64,000 nucleotides of DNA from Heterostelium album PN500 (lineage: Eukaryota > Evosea > Eumycetozoa > Acytosteliales > Acytosteliaceae): the NCBI RefSeq assembly GCF_000004825.1, contig NW_008805077.1, positions 487,678 to 551,677 on the forward strand, written 5' to 3'. The position numbers and the translations under genes are program-made. This document shows, in pieces, positions 57,511 to 64,000 of this stretch. The first letter of the stretch is position 1. Every line of letters begins with the position of its first letter. Under the pieces are notes generated by a model. The model was given only the letters and a program-made list of their open reading frames with translations, was not told the DNA's origin and searched no databases.

Positions 57511-60500
57511 TTAATTGTTAGAATGTGGATTTGAAATGGATGATGAGGTTGTAAATGATTCATCATGATTTAAATTTAAATCTAGTACGTCTATCAGGTT
57601 TTCATTGAGATCGGAAAGCTCTTTGAGCATTGGAATATGTCTGTATTTCGCTACTACAAAGCCAATCGATTTCAATATATCCAATTCTCTTTCTGCTTTC
57701 AAGATTGAATCTTCATTGGTCTTACAGTAGATGAATGCCAGTAATTTCAATGATTCCTTTATAAGTTGTATAGAACTATCTGATGATGATGGTGATGATA
57801 TATTATTATTATTATTATTATTTAATATCTGTTGTTCTATAATATTATTATTATTGTTATTATACTTTAATAACTCTGATTTTGAGACATCGCTAATGAT
57901 ATCGATATACTCTGATTGATACAAAAGAATAGTACCTTGTAGCAACACATCTCTGAATGTAATGAAGCTATTGTTGTGATTTACTACTACCTTGTTCAAC
58001 ACTTTGATAGCAGAGAGTCTTAATCTTCTTGACTATAGGTTATTTAATAATATAAAATATTAATATTTACGATATAGTGGTTGTAGTTGAGCATAATTAT
58101 ATACATACTAAATTCTTATCATTAAATTTCTGTTTGGCCATAAAGATAATGATTCTCTCAATAAGACAGTGTTCGAAATTATCATCTTTGAATGGTTTCT
58201 GTGAGTATTCGTAGAGTTGTTGATCTGATATCGTTGATTCTATTAAACCTAGGTATGATTCTTTCAAGTCGAGAGACTGTGATTGGAATACACTAGTAAT
58301 AATAGGTTGTTGATAAAATGGTAGGAATCTAGATATTGTTAATTGAATATTATTAGTATTTTTGCCATTTTACTTTAAAAGAAAGAATAGTACATACACT
58401 CCATAAGATCTATTTAAGATACTAAATTCATTGGCAACCAACATTGAAATTCTACATATCTTTGTTAATAATATAGGTTCAGGTTGGAATCTCTTTGATA
58501 AATTCTCTAAAAGATATGAAAGTATATCACAGTTTGTAGAGGGCATATTCATATTATTATTATTATCAGATTGTGTTGGTGTTATTGTTGGATCATTATT
58601 ATTATTATTGTTGTTTGTTGTATTTGTCGATGGTTGTATAAATGTACATAGTCTACTACTTTTAAAGTTATTAAGTTGGTATATAGTTATTGACTGATTG
58701 TTATTGGTTTTCAAAGTAAAGGACTTATTCTTTTTGTTGTTATTATTACTATTATTACAATTATTATTATTATTCTGTTGGCTTGGTTGTTGTTGTTGTT
58801 GCTGTTGATTATATTTTAAGAATTGTTCTCTACATTCACTGCAAGATGTTAATAATATATAAATTACATCCAATGCTTTATCAACTAAAAATAACTATAA
58901 AAGGATAGAAAGAAAATGGTCAATATAATAATAATAATAATAGTGTTATAATTATATATAGATATATTTGTTATTATACTAACATTTGTCATCTTTAAAA
59001 AAGGTAATAGTTTAAATAATAGTGTGCTACAAGGTTGTTGCATTGACATGACAAACGATAATGACTTGGCCAACTCTTCACTTGCTTGCTCTATAGCTTG
59101 TAGTGATGTAGCTTGATTATCTATATCCATTGGATCTAGATTCTCATTTAATAATGTCAATTCTTGATTATTACCATTGTTATTGATGGATATTGAAGTT
59201 GTACTTTGTGATTGTTTAATTGGCTGTGGAAGTAACTGTAGTTGTGGTGGTGGTGGTGGTGGTGGTAATTGTTGTAATAACACTTTAGGTGAATTTTCAA
59301 GATCTATTACAACTGGTTGTTGGTCGATGATCGTTGAGTTACCAGTGCCCGGTTGTTTCGATGCCAATTGGTGATGTTTGTTGTCGTGTGCTGTGGATGT
59401 CGGTGTTTTCACTGGTTGCGGCAAAGACTTTGGTCTGCTTGCAGAAGTAGTTGACTTTTGTGAAGAGAGTGAATTCGAAAGTAGATTGGCAGTGGCAGAC
59501 ACTGGTGGCAACACAAGAGAAGACGACGACAAACTTCCAATCGAATTTCCACCCATTGAGCTAGTCAATGGTAGATGTAGCTTGTTCTGAACATTTGGTG
59601 GTATCAAATACAATATACTTGGTTTACCATCAACAATATTTGTCATTAATCTACATAATATATGTGTAGTATTATTCTTTTCATTATTATTATTATTTGA
59701 CCAATCAATCTTATTATTACTTTTACGACTACTATTATTATTGTTTGTTGTTGTGGTATTTTGTTGTTGTTCTGTTTTTTGTTTCTTTTTAACTTCATTT
59801 AGTTCAGCAACGATAGTTTCTCTTTGTCTCTTCTCAGTTGCCATCTTTTCTTTCTCTTTTTCTCTTTCTTTCTCTCTGTGTAGTTCTCTCTCGTTCTCAC
59901 GATCTCTTTCCAATGCACGTTCTTTCTCACGAGCCATCTCAGCTTCCTTTTCTTTTGTTGCATTGATTCGCATATGATGCAACATCTTTTCCTTCTCTTG
60001 AAGTGATCTGTCTCTGTCGGCCAACGACTTTTTCAATTCTTCCAACTCATCTCTCATCGACTTTAATGCTAAATCATGTTGAGTGATGTGAATTGTCTCT
60101 TCCTCCATTGCTTTACCACCATCATTATATAAAGTCAATTGATTATGATCATTCTGTTGTAGTTGTGGTGGTGGTGCTGCTTTCTGTTGTTTACCATGTA
60201 AAACACTGATATCCAATGACATACTTGTATCGATATCATCAAAATTACTAAATAAATCATCATCCTCTATATTATTTGATGGTGGAGGTAATGTTGATAC
60301 ATTTGATGAATTCAATGATTGCTGATGCTGCTGCTGCTGTTGTTGTTGTTGTTGCTGATAATGTTGTTGTTGTTGTTGGTGATGTTGATGTTGTTGTTGT
60401 GGTTGTTGTTTAGTTAAATGTTGCATTGGTAATAATTTAGCTTGAGGTTTAAATGGTGGTGGTAATGAAATCGATGTATTTGAATTCACTGATGGTTTAA

Positions 60501-61249
60501 AAGGTTGTTGTTGCTGTTGTCCATTTATATGACCTGCAAAGCTTGGTGTCTGTACGAATCCTGAGTTATCATATTGAGAATGATTCGATTGTTGTTGTAA
60601 ATTGTTTTGTTGATGGTATTGTTGTTGTTGTAGTAAATTGTTTTGTTGATGATTCTGTTGTTGTTGTTGATGTTGATGTTGATGTTGATGCAGATATGAT
60701 TGTTGATTAGTTATTAAAGTAGAAGCAGGTTTCTTTGATTGAAATGGTGGTTTCAAAAGTGGTGAACCAACTATCTTTGTGCTCGGCCTAAATAGATTTG
60801 CGTTGGCTGACATAGATGAACCAACATTGTTCATCACCGATGTATTGCTTGTGGGCAATCTGTTCTGAAGGTTTATTCTATTACCAATACTATTGCTATT
60901 GTTATTTATGATATTGTGTTGTTGTATCTGTGGTGCTGCCGCTTGTTTCATAGGTATTCCAATTCCACCAACAACATTATTATTAAATCTCTAAAATGTG
61001 TTTGCATAAATTATTATTAGTTTCTTTAGATTCTTCATATTCATCTTTAAATTTGTATTTACCTGTTTGTTTGCATCGTATTGTTGTTGTTGCTGTTGTT
61101 GCTGTTGTTGCTGTTGTTGTTGATGTATCGGTGTGAGAAAGCTATCATCATTATTAAAAGTAAAAGAATTAATAAACAATTTTAATCAATAAAATAAATA
61201 AAAGATTAATTTATACTTACTTTGTTTGTCTACTTGTCATATGTATCAT
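57511..61249 (-). CDS. Large Gln/Asn-rich coiled-coil protein, possible ATRIP homologue
   Basis: Six exons (61249-61221, 61141-61063, 60990-58984, 58894-58398, 58328-58109, 58032-57511) give 1117 residues. The N-terminal 260 residues are poly-Q/H with PPF motifs. An acidic motif EDDDLFSNFDDIDTS follows at about 270-285. A long charged coiled coil at about 335-440 (MRDELEELKKSLADRDRSLQEKE...) is next, then Asn/Ser-rich linkers. The helical C-terminal part (about 680-1117) has LVDKALDVIYILLTSCSECREQFL, ALDVIY-type helices and LKLLAFIYCK. An N-terminal acidic RPA-binding-like motif, then a coiled coil and a helical C-terminus is the order found in ATRIP, the partner of ATR kinase. This is inference only. 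The first exon codes for nine residues. Confidence 0.75.
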
Positions 61250-61754
61250 TTGAATTGCTCTGTTATTATTATGAATAATTCAGAGGCAAAAATCAAAGTT
61301 AGTTTTAATTAATTAACACTCTGATTTAAAAATTTTCCAATAAAAATGTGATTTTCAAAAAAAATAAAAAGACATTTTTAAAAATTGTGAGAAGTTATTT
61401 TTCCTCACTAAACTCAAAGTATTATTTATTGCCTGCTAGCACAACGATACAATTACTAGTTATTTTGTTCAAGGAGATTTAACCATGAACATCAACAAAA
61501 ATTAAATCTTAATTTTTATTTTTTATTTTTTTATTTCTATTTATTTTGTAGAATGATAATACAAATGAAGAGAAATTTGAATGTATTTGAATGTATGTGT
61601 ATCAGATAAGCAAGCACATGAAATCTGCTTGATAGGAATAATGGCAGTTTGCGGTATAAAAATGGTTGTGCACAAAAAGGACCAATGATAGTGTGTAAAA
61701 TGATAATTTATTTATATTTATATTTGTTTTCATTTTTTAAAATCATCAAATTGC
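61250..61754. other. Intergenic, nothing seen
   Basis: 505 bases between the Q-rich protein start and the zinc-finger gene end, A/T-rich with a moderately complex stretch at 61570-61690. Confidence 0.5.
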
Positions 61755-62404
61755 TTACATTGTCATATCTTCATCGATATTATTGTTATTGAGAATTAGA
61801 GGAGTGTAGATATGAGATTGTTTTGTTGAATATTGGCTAGCGAAATTCTTTTCAAATTTGTGCTGATCTATCAGATGTTCAACTCTATCATTTTCATTCC
61901 AGAAAAAAGTTTCGCACTACAAAACATTCTAACTGTGTAATTGATAAAATAGTAAGTTTATTTTCTTAAATAAAATATAAAAATATTATTACCATCTTTT
62001 TTTTTTGTTTTAATGTATTGAATAGAGTGTCGTGTGTCTCTAAGAGATGACAATCTAACCATCGGTAGGTAGGGAATGATTGTAAGCATATCTCACACAT
62101 ATTCTTGTGCACTGTTGTAATGATTGGAAAACGACGCAATAGGGTCAAATTCTACACCATTGCACAAACCAAATTCACATTTGATCGTACTTTTGCTATT
62201 TTCAAGATCATAATCAATCATCTTGATTTCATTGATATCGTTTTGATTTGCATTGACATGATCTATTGTTTGTTTGATAAGCTCATTATTCATTATACAT
62301 CTTTGTTTGCCTCCCAAGTGTCTACCAATATTTATATCATTATAGAATGGATGATCGCTATCATATTTATGTATTTGTTTTCTATATATGTTTATAGATT
62401 TCAT
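61755..62404 (-). CDS. znf511: ZNF511-like C2H2 zinc-finger protein with apparent frameshift
   Basis: Two exons (62404-61993 and 61916-61755). The product matches ZNF511: a first finger region CEFGLCNGVEF...FSNHYN, then HKNMCEICLQSFPTYRWLDCHLLETHDTLFNTLKQKKKM (C-x2-C-x12-H-x4-H with the family HLLETHD motif), then NDRVEHLIDQHKFEKNF. The frame changes by one base near 62115-62125, between FSNHYN and VHKNMCEIC. Read as given, the first frame stops with TGA soon after. Removing one base gives 190 residues, so this is either a sequence error, a recent pseudogene or true frameshifting. The third-finger Cys pair seen in animals is mostly missing (MCETFFW). Confidence 0.7.
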
Positions 62405-62631
62405 AAGAAAAAAAAAATAACAATTCCACTGTTTAAACAACATTGTTATTTTTTTTAAAAGATTGTAAGATAAATTATATCATATTGTTTCATTTAAATA
62501 GAAATAGATTCGTTGGAAAATTGTTAAGTGGAGTTGAATAGGTTGAATTTTCTAGATTCGATCAAAAAAAAAAAAAAAAAAAACAAGACGAAATAAAACG
62601 AGATTAAAAAATTTTTCTTCACAACAAAAAA

Positions 62632-62704
62632 GCTTCTGTGGCTCAGTAGGCAGAGCATTCGGCTGTTAACCGAATGGTCGTTGGTTCGATCCCAACCAGG
62701 AGCG
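62632..62704 (+). tRNA. tRNA-Asn (GTT)
   Basis: Acceptor GCTTCTG pairs with CAGGAGC. The anticodon stem TTCGG/CCGAA encloses CTGTTAA (anticodon GTT). The T arm is GTTGG-TTCGATC-CCAAC, and discriminator G is at 62704. No intron; CCA not encoded. TTTTT at 62709-62713 is the Pol III terminator. A perfect 14-bp palindrome GACCGCATGCGGTC follows at 62723-62736. Confidence 0.96.
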
Positions 62705-62708
62705 ATCA

Positions 62709-62713
62709 TTTTT
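62709..62713 (+). terminator. Pol III terminator of tRNA-Asn
   Basis: Run of five T starting 5 bases after the tRNA 3' end. Confidence 0.7.
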
Positions 62714-62744
62714 AAAGGTTCTGACCGCATGCGGTCGCACCTTG

Positions 62745-64000
62745 TTTTTTTTTTATAATAACTAAAGTGGTATACATGTTTTATTAAAAGTTGTATTAAA
62801 AGGATGGATTTACCATCAAGTTTTTTTCGTAGTCTATTTTTTTTCTTTTTAGTTGTTGGTTGATTTAATTAATTAGTTGGCAGGTTGGGAAGAGAGTTAA
62901 TTTCATTTACTTGATTAGTTGGCTGGTGTTGGAGTGTTGTTTATTAATTTTAGAATGTTTCTGTGGATATCGAAGTCGGATATAATAGATTGGTTGGAGA
63001 AATCGAGTATTTTGTCATCTTGACTGAATAGAATTGAACTGACATGTTTCCAAATGTTGTGGTAGATGATCGCTGTTAGGTCTGATGATTCATCGCAGAG
63101 GTAGAAGTGAGTAGTAGATTTTTCCAGTGACCATTCGTCTTCGTAGTTGGCAATTTGTAGATGTTGTGTGATGTGTTTGAGGTTGAATTTGTTTAGGATG
63201 ACTCGACAATTAAAGAAATAATGTGTGTGTGGGTCAAAGTCATTTGCTGAACATAGTTTACAACTGTCTTGTTTGATGTATGCCATACCAGGAAGTGATC
63301 TTGAGAAGAATCTGAATACTGTGTTTCTACCTCTGTGGTGTTTGATTGAGTTAATGTAGTAGAAGATGTTTCGGGTTGATGTAAAGTCTATTTTGGTGGG
63401 GGGAAGAGATAGTTGGAATTGACCTGATGTAAGTACTGGTTTGTGGTGATGGTTGATAAGGTTGTGGTATATGAGTTTAAGTGGTAGTGGTTCGTCATTA
63501 CGCAATATTGGTTTCATTTGATGTGGAGGTAATTTCATAATTGGTCTAAAGTGTTGCCAAAGAAGGATGGAATGTTTGAGTGTAGGTGAGGTTATCTTGT
63601 TATGTCTAATTTGGTTACGCCAGCTTTGGTAGTATGGGGAATAGACATCTTGATTTGCAATTACTCTATTTAGTATCCAAATGTGTTGAGCGTCATTTCG
63701 TAGTTTCATATCCCACAATGATATGCCACCATTTTTCCAATGATGTACTGCTCTGGAGAGTGTCATTGTATTCTTAAATGATTTTGCATCTTCGAAAGGT
63801 CTGAGATTGGATGACCATAGGAACCAAGTGATTATTTTGTTGAGTGATTTGATATCTGATTCTGTGAATTTGTCAAGGTACATGTGGTAAGAGAGTTTTG
63901 ATAGTGTGTATGACTTGAGTATTGACATTTTAGTCCTTAGGGTTGTGCCAAACTTCTTCCATTTGATCAGTGATGATTTAACTTCGCTGACTATTGATGA
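62745..64000 (-). mobile_element. Non-LTR retroelement downstream of tRNA-Asn (runs off right edge)
   Basis: On the minus strand a reverse-transcriptase ORF ends at 62915, is followed by a 3' UTR, and ends in a run of ten A (T on plus, 62745-62754). This 3' end lies about 40 bp downstream of the tRNA-Asn gene and is in the opposite orientation. The family is related to, but clearly different from, the element at 6515-8266. A position downstream of tRNA genes recalls the TRE3 class of dictyostelid elements. The 5' part lies outside the window. Confidence 0.8.
62915..64000 (-). CDS. Reverse transcriptase C-terminal region (partial, ORF2-like)
   Basis: The minus-strand frame is open from the window edge to the stop at 62915 (about 360 codons visible). 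It contains the post-RT region SILKSYTLSKLSYHMYLDKF, ITWFLWSS, HHWKNGGISLWDMKLRNDAQHIW and FRFFSRSLPG. A zf-RVT-like Cys/His cluster follows (CKLCSAND...HTHYFFNC). Order and motifs match the C-terminal end of LINE-type ORF2 and parallel those of the element near tRNA-Phe (HWNDGGLNLWDLSLRS; CEFCGD...HEHFFFKC). No stop or frame change is seen in this part, so the element could be intact outside the window. Confidence 0.85.
   Translation of the reverse strand, partial: SSIVSEVKSSLIKWKKFGTTLRTKMSILKSYTLSKLSYHMYLDKFTESDIKSLNKIITWFLWSSNLRPFEDAKSFKNTMTLSRAVHHWKNGGISLWDMKLRNDAQHIWILNRVIANQDVYSPYYQSWRNQIRHNKITSPTLKHSILLWQHFRPIMKLPPHQMKPILRNDEPLPLKLIYHNLINHHHKPVLTSGQFQLSLPPTKIDFTSTRNIFYYINSIKHHRGRNTVFRFFSRSLPGMAYIKQDSCKLCSANDFDPHTHYFFNCRVILNKFNLKHITQHLQIANYEDEWSLEKSTTHFYLCDESSDLTAIIYHNIWKHVSSILFSQDDKILDFSNQSIISDFDIHRNILKLINNTPTPAN

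Noticed and set aside
62105-62458. 117-codon plus-strand ORF
   Set aside because: Antisense to the ZNF511-like exon, whose minus-strand reading has real zinc-finger homology.
1-64000. CRISPR arrays, bacterial operons, phage or plasmid features
   Set aside because: No direct-repeat/spacer arrays or bacterial-type gene organisation; introns and gene content are eukaryotic throughout.

Overview
The window is nuclear DNA of a dictyostelid social amoeba. Intergenic DNA is extremely AT-rich with long A/T homopolymers. Most genes have a few short, AT-rich GT-AG introns. Proteins carry poly-Q, poly-N and Ser/Thr runs, starts often sit in an A-rich context, and the families are typical of the group (FNIP/F-box genes, an AprA homologue, non-LTR retroelements beside tRNA genes). 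The exact species cannot be fixed from sequence alone. Exon coordinates were worked out by hand; in every multi-exon gene model given here the exon lengths sum to a multiple of three, except where a frameshift is reported.

Left end (1-8.4 kb). This is a cluster of FNIP/LRR-like genes: one cut by the window edge, one with an F-box, one decayed copy. A divergent Ran GTPase lies inside the cluster. A 5'-truncated non-LTR retroelement follows, with its truncated end about 38 bp downstream of a tRNA-Phe gene.

8.6-18.4 kb holds Elongator subunit Elp3, an orphan multipass membrane protein, malonyl-CoA decarboxylase and a DDX3/Ded1 helicase. 19.6-23 kb is an accessory patch: a decayed tandem family of secreted Cys-rich, Ser/Thr-rich, probably GPI-anchored proteins, and another decayed gene.

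24.2-36.5 kb holds a small secreted Cys-rich protein, cyclophilin PPIL3, complex I subunit NDUFA1 (MWFE), a GNAT acetyltransferase, a second FNIP/F-box pseudogene whose middle appears inverted, an MFS transporter, a membrane-anchored metallophosphatase, a PRKRIP1 homologue and a CAMK-type kinase.

39-51.4 kb holds a small secreted orphan, a voltage-gated proton channel (Hv1), a nitrilase-family amidase (Nit1), a 100-N assembly gap, a GATA-factor gene, an AprA homologue, a conserved-looking Ser/Thr-rich orphan and a three-repeat Myb protein. 53.5-64 kb holds a secreted phospholipase-D-family protein, a type I membrane protein, a large Q/N-rich coiled-coil protein that may be an ATRIP homologue, a ZNF511-like zinc-finger gene with an apparent frameshift, tRNA-Asn, and a second non-LTR retroelement running off the right edge.

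Most genes are unrelated housekeeping functions and no operon-like logic is expected. The most interesting items are the tRNA-associated retroelements and a GC-rich motif shared next to both tRNAs, the decayed multigene families with readable lesions, several strong intergenic hairpins, the Ran variant lacking the catalytic Gln, and the possible ATRIP.
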